Shown piece by piece: positions 18,014 through 26,161 of a stretch of 64,000 bases of DNA. The DNA is taken from NCBI GenBank assembly GCA_030655075.1, contig JAURWE010000055.1, positions 124,001-188,000 of the forward strand. The letters run 5' to 3'. A program made the translations under genes and the position numbers. Under the pieces are notes generated by a model that was given only the letters and a program-made list of their open reading frames with translations, did no database searches and was not told the origin of the DNA. Source of the stretch: Pararhizobium sp. (GTDB taxonomy: Bacteria > Pseudomonadota > Alphaproteobacteria > Rhizobiales > Rhizobiaceae). Positions within the stretch are counted from its first letter, which is position 1. Each line of letters begins with the position of its first letter.

Positions 18014-19132
18014 ATGAGCGGTCCAGCTGCCCATCCGCCAAAACGGCCCGGCGTGCTGTTCGTTTCGGCAAACGGCATCGGTCAGGGACATTTGACCCGC
18101 CAGCTTGCTGTCGCGCGCCATCTCACCCACCGGCAACCCTTTTTTCTGACCATGTCCTATAGTGCACGAATTGTCCGCGATTTCGGCCTGCCCGTGCAGT
18201 TTGTGCCGCATCATGGGCTGACCGGCGAAGACCCGGCGGAATGGAACGCCGGGTTTTGCGAAGAGATCGCTACAGTCGTGCACCATGCCGGTATCGATAC
18301 GATCGTCTACGACGTCAATTTCGTCTTCGACGGTGTCGTGGAGTTTCTTCGCTCGCATGCCTATCTCAATGCCGTCTGGATCCGCCGCGCCATGTGGCCG
18401 GAGCACCATGCCGCCTATCTGGGCGCTGCGGTGCATTTCCAGACGGTGGTGGAGCCGGAAGACCTTGCTGAAGTCTACGATACTGGTCCCACAGTTGCAT
18501 TTCGTGACAGCGTGATCCGGGTGCCGCCGGTGCTGTTGGTTTCGCCCGACGAGCGGCTCGACCGCCAGGAGGCTCGAAAGGCCCTCAGCCTGCCGGACAC
18601 CGGGCTCATCGTCATGGTCGAGATTGCCGGAGCAAATACGCCGGAGTTTGCAGCGATGCGCCTGCGTGTTCTGTCGCTGCTGCTGGCTCAACCCGAGGTT
18701 CACATTCTGGAGGTCGCCTCGGAACTTGCCGATGCGGCATTCGATCGGGCAGCTTTGTCGCCCCGCCATTCAGTCCGGAAAATCCATCCGTCCTTCCGCT
18801 ACAGCAAGGCGTGGGACGCTGCCATCGTCAGGGCGGGCTACAATACCTATCACGAAAACCTCCTCGGCCAGGTTCCCACGGTTTTCGTTCCCAACGAAGC
18901 GCCCGACATGGATGGACAGCTGGAGCGGGCGCGATTTGCTTTCGACAATGGTTGCGCGCTGATGACGCGCCTGGGGGATACCGAAGGTTCCACGGCTGCC
19001 GTGCTCCGACAGATCCTTGAACCCGGAACCCGTCAACAGCTCGTCGAGCGCTGTGCAACGCTGGCGGGATCGGCGCCTGACCGCAGCGAGGGCGGGCGAA
19101 GGATCGCTGCGATCATCGACCATCTGGCCTAA
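18014..19132 (+). CDS. MurG/GT28-like glycosyltransferase, paralogue of the preceding C-terminal half
   Basis: About 372 residues. It aligns by eye over its whole length with residues ~375-743 of the previous protein: SANGIGQGHLTRQLAVA, the YSARIVRDFG region, RRAMWPEHH, RVPPVLL and RAGYNTYHENLLGQVPTVFVPNEA all have close counterparts. This indicates a tandem duplication followed by fusion or fission. The start is uncertain (GTG at 18008 or ATG at 18014; no strong ribosome site). It is probably cytoplasmic and membrane-associated, using a nucleotide sugar. Confidence 0.75.
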   Translation: MSGPAAHPPKRPGVLFVSANGIGQGHLTRQLAVARHLTHRQPFFLTMSYSARIVRDFGLPVQFVPHHGLTGEDPAEWNAGFCEEIATVVHHAGIDTIVYDVNFVFDGVVEFLRSHAYLNAVWIRRAMWPEHHAAYLGAAVHFQTVVEPEDLAEVYDTGPTVAFRDSVIRVPPVLLVSPDERLDRQEARKALSLPDTGLIVMVEIAGANTPEFAAMRLRVLSLLLAQPEVHILEVASELADAAFDRAALSPRHSVRKIHPSFRYSKAWDAAIVRAGYNTYHENLLGQVPTVFVPNEAPDMDGQLERARFAFDNGCALMTRLGDTEGSTAAVLRQILEPGTRQQLVERCATLAGSAPDRSEGGRRIAAIIDHLA

Positions 19133-19246
19133 AGACCACGGCCTTCTGTGGTTCTATGCCGCTACAAGCCTTGTCAGGCCGGTGGAAAAGGGGCACCATT
19201 CCATTTCCAAAACCATGAAAACAGGTTCGAAAAGCGGGTGAAAACG

Positions 19247-21334
19247 ATGTCGGCTCTCCGATTTCTTGTGATACTGGTTTTTTCTGCGGTCGCGCTTGCC
19301 AGCGCGCAGGCAGCGCCCGAGAAGCGCATTGCGCTGATCATCGGCAATTCGAAATACCAGGCACTGCCGCCGCTCAGCAATCCGGCCAATGATGCCAAGC
19401 TGATGGAAAAGACGCTGAAATCGGTGGGTTTCGAGACGCTGACCGTCATCGACGCATCGCGCCAGCAGGTCGTCAAGGCCATGAAGGCCTTCTCGGAGAT
19501 GGTGACGCCGGACAGCAGCGTCGTCGTCTACTACGCCGGCCACGGCATCCAGTTCGACAGCGACAATTACCTGATCCCTGTCGACAGCGACATCACCGAT
19601 TCCACCAGCCTGCCCTTCGAGGCCTTCAGCATGAAGGTTGTCACAGATCAGGTAACGCGCATCCGACCCAAGATCACCATCCTGATCGTCGATGCCTGCC
19701 GCAACAATCCGCTTGAGAAGAACCGCTCCGCCGGTGGAGCAGCGGACGATGGCGCCTCACGGGGCCTTGCCCGCGTCACAGGGCCGCTTGGAAGTTTCGT
19801 CGCTTTCGCGACAGCGCCCGGCCAGGTGGCAAGCGACGGCAAGGGCAAGAACAGCCCGTTTGCCACGGCATTGGCCGACGTCATCACCACGCCGGGCCTG
19901 CCGATCGAACAGGTGTTCAAGCGGGTGCGTGAACGGGTGGTCGAGGTCACGGGCGGCAAACAGCAGCCCTGGGACAATTCCTCGCTGATCAAGGATTTCT
20001 TCTTCAAGGACGCGCTGGCCGAACAGCCGACCTTCTCGTCTGAAGCCACACAGGATGCGCAGGCCTGGCAGGTTGCCACCGCGGCCGATACGATGGATGC
20101 TTATTCCACCTACCGGTCGGCTTTTCCGCAGGGCCTGTTTTCGGACATTGCCGAAACGCGGATCGAGGCTCTGGACCCGAACACGGAAAAGACAGAGGTG
20201 GCCGCTGCCGTGGTCGAGCCCGTGCCGGCCAACCGGGCGATCGGCGCTGCCGACGACCTGCTGTCTTGGAACAACATCGCGCAATCGTCGAAAGCCGAAG
20301 ACTACAGGACCTATCTGGAGAAATATCCCGACGGCGTCTTTTCCAAGCTCGCGCGGCTCAAGATGGAGGACCTGACCAAGAGTGGTCTTGAAGTCTCCAG
20401 TCTGGACAGCAAGGTTTCCCCGAAGTTCGTTGAGTTCGAGGAAAATCCGCTCTATCCCGAAATCACCGATTGCGACCGGCTGGCGGGCCATGTGCAGGAA
20501 ATCGCCGACCCCGCCGTTGGCGTCTATTTCCGCCAGATCGTTCCGGACAAGGCGGTGCCCGCCTGCCTGACTGCCTTGAAGCAGTATCCCGACAGCATGC
20601 GCATCCTGATCAACTATGGCCGCGCCATCGACGCTTCCGGCCGTCACGACGAGGCGCGCGAAATCTATCGCACCGGTGCCGCCGTCGGGTTTCCGATCGC
20701 GCTCCGCTCGCTCGGCGATGTCTATCGCGATGGCCGCGGTGTCGAAAAGAACCTCAACGAGGCGCGCTATTATTACGTCTTGGGGGCGGCCAAGGACAGC
20801 GTCTTCGCCGAATACAATCTGGCGCAGATTTATGAAAAAGGGAACGGCGTGCCTGTTGATGCCAACAAGGCGGTCTACTGGTACTGGCGCGCGGCACGGC
20901 AGGGATTTGCTCCGGCCATGGAGGCGCTTGCCGGCTACTACCAGCGCGGTGAGGTCGTCAAGAAGGACATGGCGCAGGCAAAGATCCTGCTCGAAGGCTG
21001 CGCCGAAATGGGCAATGCCGGTGCGCAACAACAGCTCGGAGAGTTGCTGATCAGCGGCGAGGCTGGCTCGAAAAACGAGAAAGGCGGCCGCGCATGGGTC
21101 GAAAAATCGGCGCTGCAGGGCAACCAGTGGGCACAGGCGAAACTCGGAACCCTGTACCTCGACGGCGTCGGCGGAAAGAAAGACCCGAAGGAAGCACTGA
21201 ATTGGCTGGTCCTGGCACAAAAAGGCGGCGCCGATTATGTCGCCTCGATCATTCCGGATCTGGAAAAGAAGCTGGGCAAAAAAGCAAAGGCACGTGCCGT
21301 GGATTTTGCCGAGAATTTCAAACCCAAATCATAG
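19247..21334 (+). CDS. Exported caspase-like (peptidase C14) protein with SEL1 repeats
   Basis: 695 residues. A Sec signal peptide (residues 1-22, ending AQA) precedes a caspase-like domain of ~230 residues. The catalytic dyad is visible: His99 in YYAGHG and Cys151 in VDACRNNP. After a linker, residues ~480-680 are several SEL1-type helical repeats (for example ALRSLGDVYRDGRGV and AEYNLAQIYEKGNGV). Such proteins act outside the cytoplasm, and the repeats probably bind partners. The target is unknown. The start at 19247 was chosen because it begins the signal peptide. Not part of the island. Confidence 0.85.
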   Translation: MSALRFLVILVFSAVALASAQAAPEKRIALIIGNSKYQALPPLSNPANDAKLMEKTLKSVGFETLTVIDASRQQVVKAMKAFSEMVTPDSSVVVYYAGHGIQFDSDNYLIPVDSDITDSTSLPFEAFSMKVVTDQVTRIRPKITILIVDACRNNPLEKNRSAGGAADDGASRGLARVTGPLGSFVAFATAPGQVASDGKGKNSPFATALADVITTPGLPIEQVFKRVRERVVEVTGGKQQPWDNSSLIKDFFFKDALAEQPTFSSEATQDAQAWQVATAADTMDAYSTYRSAFPQGLFSDIAETRIEALDPNTEKTEVAAAVVEPVPANRAIGAADDLLSWNNIAQSSKAEDYRTYLEKYPDGVFSKLARLKMEDLTKSGLEVSSLDSKVSPKFVEFEENPLYPEITDCDRLAGHVQEIADPAVGVYFRQIVPDKAVPACLTALKQYPDSMRILINYGRAIDASGRHDEAREIYRTGAAVGFPIALRSLGDVYRDGRGVEKNLNEARYYYVLGAAKDSVFAEYNLAQIYEKGNGVPVDANKAVYWYWRAARQGFAPAMEALAGYYQRGEVVKKDMAQAKILLEGCAEMGNAGAQQQLGELLISGEAGSKNEKGGRAWVEKSALQGNQWAQAKLGTLYLDGVGGKKDPKEALNWLVLAQKGGADYVASIIPDLEKKLGKKAKARAVDFAENFKPKS

Positions 21335-21375
21335 GTCTCCAGTTTTCGCCTTGGTCTTTTCCAACGCGAGCCAAA

Positions 21376-21660
21376 ATGGGCGTCAGGAACTATTTGATCG
21401 AAGGCCTTTCCGGCACCGGCAAAACCACGGTGGCTGAAGAGCTTCAGCGCTGCGGTTACCATGTGATGCGTGGTGACCGGGAGCTGGTCTAGCGGGCAAT
21501 CCAGAAACGGGGGAAGCCGGTGGACGAACCTGCCCACGCCAGCGAGCTGGACAAGGCCGTGTGGCAACAGGAGCATCACCTGTGGGATATCGGCAAAGTC
21601 GAATCCATAATCGCCGATCACCCGAGGCCGGAACTTCTTGTGTTTTCCGGGGGAAGTGAT
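21376..21660 (+). pseudogene. Truncated P-loop kinase remnant with an in-frame stop
   Basis: The reading frame starts MGVRNYLIEG with the P-loop GLSGTGKTTV, typical of small AAA-type nucleoside/shikimate-like kinases. It hits TAG at 21490 after GDRELV. The same frame continues with family-like sequence (HHLWDIGKVESIIADH, then LLVFSGGS) up to the left attachment repeat, where the rest of the gene is missing. The copy is therefore dead twice: an internal stop and loss of the 3' half. Confidence 0.7.
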
Positions 21661-21673
21661 GGTGCTGCTAGAG
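21659..21673. repeat. attL, left 15-bp attachment repeat
   Basis: ATGGTGCTGCTAGAG, identical to the bases at 41602-41616. It copies the last 14 bases of tRNA-Thr including CCA. It directly abuts the broken kinase gene. Confidence 0.85.
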
Positions 21674-21804
21674 TGCATCCGATCGCTACATCAGGCGAAA
21701 TCACCTGTTATCACCCCCTATCACACCCATTGACCTCCCTGCCCGTTCGTGTTTCGTTCAGGATCACGCGTTATCAACGCATATCACCCAATCGCAAGCC
21801 GAAA

Positions 21805-21823
21805 GGTGGATAGGCGGGTGGAT
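21805..21823. promoter_or_regulatory. Left arm-type integrase site (GGTGGAT doublet)
   Basis: GGTGGAT occurs at 21805-21811 and 21817-21823, twelve bases apart start to start, just before the integrase gene. The same doublet with the same spacing lies near the right end at 41528-41546, as expected for arm-binding sites of a tyrosine integrase. Confidence 0.65.
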
Positions 21824-21842
21824 ACAAACAGGACGTTTCCAG

Positions 21843-23036
21843 ATGCGGGCGACCAACCGCCTAAGTGCTAGAGGTATCGCGGGTCTCCCAGCTGGCAAGC
21901 ATGCCGATGGAGGAGGCCTCTGGCTCGTAAAGCGGCCAGATGGCGGAGCGCAGTGGGTGCTACGCGTGACGATTCACGGCAGGCGCCGAGAAATGGGGCT
22001 CGGCTCTCTCGCAGATGTTTCATTGAAAGAGGTGCGTGAAGCTGCCGACAAATGGCGAGGTACGGTTCGCGCGAATGTAGATCCGATTAAGGAAAGAGAC
22101 CGACAGCGTCGGGTAGCAGCAAAGAAACTTCATATCCTGCGAGAAATTGCAGAGGATGCCTTTGAGAGCCGGAAGGCTGAGTTGAAGGGTGACGGCAAGG
22201 CTGGGCGCTGGTTTACACCGCTTGAGCTGCACATCCTTCCAAAGCTTGGCAAGGTGCCGGTAGCCGAAATCGATCAAACCGACATCCGCGATGCCCTGGC
22301 GCCGATATGGCACGCTAAGGCTTCGACAGCCAAGAAGGCGCTTAACCGCCTTTCAATTTGTATGCGCCACGCTGCAGCACTTGGACTTGAAGTTGACCTC
22401 CAGGCTACCGACAAGGCGCGCGCACTTCTCGGGCAGCAACGTCACAAAGGAAAAAACATCCCGGCGCTTTCGTGGGCCGAAGTGCCGACGTTTTATGCAT
22501 CCCTTTCCGAACCGACCATTGCACACTGTGCGCTTAGGCTCCTTATCCTAACAGGAGTTCGCTCCGGCCCCCTACGTTTTATCCACGAAAGCCAGATCGA
22601 TCGCGACGTTTGGACCATTCCTGGGGAAGCGCAGAAAGGGCGAAAGGACAAGACGCCTGACTTCCGCGTCCCTTTGGTGCCGGAGGCGCTTGCTGTAATC
22701 GACGCGGCCCGGCCCCACGCCCGAGGTGGGTATCTTTTTCCAAGTATACGGAAGGGCGTCATTTCAGACGCTACCATGTCACGGCTGATGGAGCGCCGCG
22801 AGATTGACGCTCGCCCTCATGGCTTCCGCTCTAGTCTGCGGGACTGGATCGCTGAAACCACCGATTTTGCATACGAGGTCGCCGAGACCACTCTGGGTCA
22901 CGTTGTCGGTGGCCAGGTAGAACGCGCCTATCGCCGCACGGATTATCTTGAGCAGCGGCGGAGGCTTCTTGAGCGATGGGCAACGCATGTTACCGGCAAA
23001 GGCGGGCAGATCCTCCGCTTGGTCGAGAACGCATAA
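21843..23036 (+). CDS. int: P4-type tyrosine integrase
   Basis: 397 residues. The N-terminal ~85 residues are the DUF4102/P4-integrase arm-binding domain (HADGGGLWLVKRPDGGAQWV block). A core-binding domain follows, then the catalytic domain with Arg in LTGVRSG, the HGFRSSLRDW block, LGH and the nucleophile Tyr in YRRTDYLEQR. Such enzymes integrate elements into tRNA 3' ends, matching the tRNA-Thr repeats. The gene is intact and preceded by the arm-site doublet, which may give autoregulation. Confidence 0.93.
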   Translation: MRATNRLSARGIAGLPAGKHADGGGLWLVKRPDGGAQWVLRVTIHGRRREMGLGSLADVSLKEVREAADKWRGTVRANVDPIKERDRQRRVAAKKLHILREIAEDAFESRKAELKGDGKAGRWFTPLELHILPKLGKVPVAEIDQTDIRDALAPIWHAKASTAKKALNRLSICMRHAAALGLEVDLQATDKARALLGQQRHKGKNIPALSWAEVPTFYASLSEPTIAHCALRLLILTGVRSGPLRFIHESQIDRDVWTIPGEAQKGRKDKTPDFRVPLVPEALAVIDAARPHARGGYLFPSIRKGVISDATMSRLMERREIDARPHGFRSSLRDWIAETTDFAYEVAETTLGHVVGGQVERAYRRTDYLEQRRRLLERWATHVTGKGGQILRLVENA

Positions 23037-23129
23037 AACGCAATCTGCGGGGATAGGCCGGCCAGCTGACAAGCCAGGATGCACCGCCTGGTTTCCCTGC
23101 GGTGACATGGTGCGTGGCAAGGTGCTACT

Positions 23130-23987
23130 ATGGCGGATATCGACGATAAGCTTTTCTGGATCGGTCAGCGTGGATGGCCAGATGATGCATATGGCCAAGT
23201 CTTTCTGGGTCGAGCCATACAGCAACTGGGCACGGCGCTTTTCCCATCAAACTGGATCGGAGCTGAAATGGTGGCGGAGGAGCCGTATCCCAAAGACGTG
23301 CTCTATGTGGATGGTGGAGAAGGCACGACGCCTAAACCGCTCTTCTGGATTGAGCCCCAGCTCCTTAAAATTCTGGCGCGCGTCCTTCGCGAGAACCATC
23401 CTGACATTAGCATTGGTTTCAAGCCGGGCCCAACTCGCCGACCCGTTTTAACGGATGAGCAGCATATGTTGGCCTTGGCGACCATTGATCGTGTCAATCC
23501 GATCCGAATGGCTGCGCGTGCTCGAATGGCACGGGTCTCTACCAAACTAGGCGCGGCGCTTCGAGATGGTCAGCTGAAGTTCGCCCTTCTTCCCCAGCGA
23601 GGCGGTGAGTTCCTGACCGATACAAAACCATTCTGGTGGAATGTCCAGTCTGTGGCGCATAGGTGGATGCGCTGCCAAATGTCCCCTTCCGAACCATATT
23701 CGGCAGCATTCTCCGGTGACCGGTTCATGCACATCTTTGTAGACGGTGCGGATTTTTCTTCGTTCGTCGAGAGTCAGCGGAAAGCCGTAGCCGTTGCAGC
23801 AACGCCGATGCACCCGAGCAACAATGAAACCTATGCGGCTGCGCTCGCCCTTCTATCAAGTTGGAGCACGCCGAAACGCACCCTTCGGGCCTTTGAGTCG
23901 CTATGTCGAGAGAGCGGCATTTCCTCCCATATCGCTCGTGAAGCCTACAAGACGCTTGGTGCGAGTAGGGGCAGAAAACGCGCCTAA
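23130..23987 (+). CDS. Unknown protein downstream of integrase
   Basis: 285 residues, family not recognised. No signal peptide or membrane segment. The first half is rich in Trp/Pro turns. The second half contains helical segments, and the last ~60 residues (TPKRTLRAFESLCRESGISS onward) could be a winged-helix or HTH-like unit, with a basic RGRKRA tail. It lies 94 bases after the integrase on the same strand and has an AAGGTG ribosome site. Codon use looks like its neighbours. Confidence 0.6.
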   Translation: MADIDDKLFWIGQRGWPDDAYGQVFLGRAIQQLGTALFPSNWIGAEMVAEEPYPKDVLYVDGGEGTTPKPLFWIEPQLLKILARVLRENHPDISIGFKPGPTRRPVLTDEQHMLALATIDRVNPIRMAARARMARVSTKLGAALRDGQLKFALLPQRGGEFLTDTKPFWWNVQSVAHRWMRCQMSPSEPYSAAFSGDRFMHIFVDGADFSSFVESQRKAVAVAATPMHPSNNETYAAALALLSSWSTPKRTLRAFESLCRESGISSHIAREAYKTLGASRGRKRA

Positions 23988-24046
23988 TTGGACAGCAAAT
24001 GCGCAGAAGGGCACCAAAAGCCTGTTCATTAAATGACGCGACCGTT

Positions 24047-24130
24047 AATTGCGCGCTTACGCAATTTAATTTCGCTAGAATCGCTCGAAGATTGCGCAGG
24101 AATTGCGCAAACATTTGAATAGACTGCGCA
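24047..24130. repeat. Cluster of TTGCGCA boxes
   Basis: An inverted pair AATTGCG (24047-24053) / CGCAATT (24060-24066) is followed by two direct TTGCGCA boxes at 24092 and 24103, 11 bases apart. A further TGCGCA lies at about 24125 and another near 24000. They are AT-flanked and sit upstream of the AlpA-like gene. They look like regulator sites or replication iterons. Confidence 0.5.
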
Positions 24131-24150
24131 TTTCTAGGCGCTCACCTTTC

Positions 24151-24210
24151 TCCTCGTTTTAAACCTCCTCATGTCCGCTCATTCAAGCGCGGTGAGGATC
24201 AAAACGAGGA
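24151..24210 (+). promoter_or_regulatory. Leader hairpin that can bury the ribosome site of the AlpA-like gene
   Basis: TCCTCGTTTT (24151-24160) pairs perfectly with AAAACGAGGA (24201-24210). Inside it TCCTCA (24166-24171) pairs with TGAGGA (24193-24198), and CCGC (24175-24178) with GCGG (24189-24192). The AGGA ribosome site of the gene starting at 24218 is within the outer 3' arm, so the fold should block translation. Confidence 0.6.
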
Positions 24211-24217
24211 ACTGCCG

Positions 24218-24409
24218 ATGAACGCCCACGACCCTCTGCTTACAGTCAAGGAAAGTGCCGAGGCACTGACAGTTAGCATCCCGACGTTTTACCGACTTCT
24301 GAAAAGGGGAAGTATCCCCCAGCCTGTTCACATCGGGCGGCATCCCCGATGGCCGCAATCCGAAATTCTTGGCGTCATCGAAGCCGCCAAGCTTCAGCGT
24401 GCGGCGTAA
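24218..24409 (+). CDS. AlpA-like excisionase/regulator
   Basis: 63 residues, a single MerR/AlpA-type helix-turn-helix: LLTVKESAEALTVSIPTFYRL followed by the wing HIGRHPRWPQSEI. In P4-like elements AlpA proteins activate integrase expression or act as excision directionality factors. Its ribosome site AGGA lies in the stable leader hairpin, so expression is probably translationally controlled. It is the first of a tight cluster of small genes. Confidence 0.8.
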   Translation: MNAHDPLLTVKESAEALTVSIPTFYRLLKRGSIPQPVHIGRHPRWPQSEILGVIEAAKLQRAA

Positions 24410-24423
24410 GGCAGGGCGGATTT

Positions 24424-24630
24424 ATGCACATGCAAAACCCGGAATTGCGCCTCCACAGCGCAACCCGGGTTCAGAATATCAAAGCTGTTGGAACGGCGCT
24501 TGATCTCCTGAACCCTACCGAAACCCTCCCCGAAAGTCCAGCGGTTCGCGCCATCGCTCGCCGCTTCAGCATTACCATTCCGCACGCCCGCGTGGTCTGC
24601 GAATTGGCCCGGATCGGAGGTGCGGCATGA
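24424..24630 (+). CDS. Small phage-type protein, unknown
   Basis: 68 residues, not recognised. The second half (SPAVRAIARRFSITIPHARVVCELARI) looks like a helix-turn-helix. The last bases overlap the next start as ATGA, so translation of the two is coupled. The start at 24424 was chosen; a second Met lies two codons later. It lies 14 bases after the AlpA-like gene and is probably co-transcribed. Confidence 0.6.
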   Translation: MHMQNPELRLHSATRVQNIKAVGTALDLLNPTETLPESPAVRAIARRFSITIPHARVVCELARIGGAA

Positions 24631-24890
24631 ACGTCATCCCGTTCCCCCAGGTCCCTCATGTCGAAATCCACGGCTTCACCGTTACGGCGTCGTTCATCAC
24701 AGACGGCCACGGAACTCGTCCCTGCTCAACATATGTTGGGCTCTTCCGCTTCTTTGTCGACGTGGTCGAAAGGGACGGTGGGCGCTTCGGAATGTGGGAC
24801 GGCGGTTCCTATGATGACGCAATCATGACCGCCGACGAATTGAGCATGGATTTCGGACCCGTATACGACCTGATTGGAGACCGCACATGA
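24627..24890 (+). CDS. Small phage-type protein, unknown
   Basis: 87 residues, not recognised. It is compact and acidic, with an alternating strand pattern (HGFTVTASFITD, TYVGLFRFFVDVV) and no signal or membrane segment. It is joined by ATGA overlaps to both neighbours, which puts it firmly in the small-gene operon. It probably acts early in the element's life cycle, but no function can be given. Confidence 0.6.
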   Translation: MNVIPFPQVPHVEIHGFTVTASFITDGHGTRPCSTYVGLFRFFVDVVERDGGRFGMWDGGSYDDAIMTADELSMDFGPVYDLIGDRT

Positions 24891-25180
24891 GCAAAGTTAA
24901 TCTCACCGTCCGCATTCTTCCCGATGGCAGCCCCAAGACAGTCGTGGGTCGCGATGCCTGGGCCTTGCGTAATCTGATCGACCAGGGTCAGCGTGGTTGC
25001 ACCCCTATCGACCAGCCGGGCCCCCGCTGGTCGCATTACGTCTTCAAGCTTCGCGGTTTCGGCTTTGTCATCGAGACCGTGCATGAAGCGCATGGCGGAC
25101 CTTATGCCGGTAGCCATGCGCGCTACGTGCTCCATTCGAAGGTCGAGGTTATCAGCGACCAGACTTCGAGGGCAGCATGA
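24887..25180 (+). CDS. Winged-helix-like phage protein
   Basis: 97 residues. The pattern of helix (RDAWALRNLIDQGQRGCTPI), then RWSHYVFKLRGFGFVIETV and a final strand resembles small winged-helix proteins common in alphaproteobacterial prophages. A DNA-binding role is likely. ATGA overlaps link it to the genes on both sides. Confidence 0.65.
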   Translation: MSKVNLTVRILPDGSPKTVVGRDAWALRNLIDQGQRGCTPIDQPGPRWSHYVFKLRGFGFVIETVHEAHGGPYAGSHARYVLHSKVEVISDQTSRAA

Positions 25181-25257
25181 CCAACCGCCCATTCAACGAA
25201 AAGGGGCCGTCCGAAAGGGCGGCTCCAACCCTTCCGGTGCGGAGGGCCCACCCATGA
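25177..25257 (+). CDS. 26-codon coupling peptide
   Basis: A short frame (MTNRPFNEKG to VRRAHP) begins by ATGA overlap with the preceding stop and ends by ATGA overlap with the next start at 25254. The perfect double overlap suggests that it hands ribosomes on to the replication-type gene. Its product may be unimportant. Confidence 0.4.
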   Translation: MTNRPFNEKGPSERAAPTLPVRRAHP

Positions 25258-25739
25258 GGGACTTTTCAAAGGTTTCGCCACTGCTGTGGCGGGACAAGCG
25301 TTTTCGCAGTCTGCCGACATCAGACGCCCAGATTGCCATGTTGTATTTCCTGACCTGCGAACATCAGAACAGCGCCGGCTGCTACCGGCTGCCTGACGGA
25401 TACGCTGCTTCCGATCTGGATTGGAACACCGAGCGATACGAGAAAGCACGTGCTGCAATTGTTGCGGCCGGGCTCATTCTTTTTGATCCCGATACCAGCG
25501 AGTTGTTTGTTGCGGGCTGGTTCGAATTCAACCCGGCGATGAATCAGAAGCATTCCCAGGGTGTGGAACGTCGAATTTCATCGATCGACAGCGACGCGGT
25601 GCGGGACGCCGCTAACGAAGACTTCCAGAAATCCGAAGAGGGCAGAGCATCGCGGCCTTCCAAGCCGGAGAGGCCAAGCCTTCACGACGTAAACGACCGT
25701 TTGACCCGGTCATCCTACATTTCAGGGAGAGGCCAATGA
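25254..25739 (+). CDS. Phage replication-type winged-helix protein
   Basis: 161 residues. The first ~110 (FSKVSPLLWRDKRFRSLPTS and the LYFLTCEHQNSAGCYRLPDG block, then helices and FNPAMNQKHSQGV) match the general look of phage replication-initiation N-terminal domains that bind DNA. The tail is Ser/Arg-rich. GGAGGG lies upstream of the ATG. The stop overlaps the next start (ATGA), so the next protein may be its partner. Exact family not confirmed. Confidence 0.6.
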   Translation: MRDFSKVSPLLWRDKRFRSLPTSDAQIAMLYFLTCEHQNSAGCYRLPDGYAASDLDWNTERYEKARAAIVAAGLILFDPDTSELFVAGWFEFNPAMNQKHSQGVERRISSIDSDAVRDAANEDFQKSEEGRASRPSKPERPSLHDVNDRLTRSSYISGRGQ

Positions 25740-26161
25740 TACCGTATCGAAACAGTATCGAGACCGTACCGATATACAAGAGACAGGAGACAGAGACTGG
25801 AGACCAGACTGGAGACGGAAACCGAGACCCAGACAAGACAGAGACAAAGACCCGAGACCACCTATCGGTGGGGCTTTTGAAAGGGAGGGGCTTGGGCAGC
25901 GCCATCGGAAAACTTCTACCGTCCGCAACTGCAGACAGATCGTCTCCAGGCATCTCTATGGCAGATGCCCAATGGTTTGAGGATGTCGCAAAGCTTCCCG
26001 TCGAAGAAAGAACCCGAGCAGCCGCAAAATGGCTAGCATCTCTCGATGAGCGGCCGGAACAGGTCATTCAGGCACTTTGCAACAGGTTCGGCCTCCGCGC
26101 TCTCCAGGCGTGTGAGGTGTGCAGGATGGCCCAGGATATCAGGAGTGCCGCTAATGCTTAG
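25736..26161 (+). CDS. Phage protein with a repetitive ETETGDQ-type linker
   Basis: 141 residues. Residues ~18-42 are encoded by an imperfect GAGAC/AGACC repeat and read as a polar Glu/Thr/Asp linker. The C-terminal ~70 residues are helical (MADAQWFEDVAKLPVEERTR onward). It may be the second half of a split replication protein, because the preceding gene ends at ATGA and the linker is where such proteins vary most. Function not known. Confidence 0.55.
   Translation: MIPYRNSIETVPIYKRQETETGDQTGDGNRDPDKTETKTRDHLSVGLLKGRGLGSAIGKLLPSATADRSSPGISMADAQWFEDVAKLPVEERTRAAAKWLASLDERPEQVIQALCNRFGLRALQACEVCRMAQDIRSAANA

Noticed and set aside
21490..21492. TAG in the kinase read as a recoded amino acid
   Set aside because: The gene also lacks its 3' half, and there is no sign of a recoding element, so a dead gene is the simpler reading.
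21674..21804. Repeated TATCAC-like words before the integrase as extra arm sites
   Set aside because: They have uneven spacing and no counterpart at the right end, unlike the GGTGGAT doublets.
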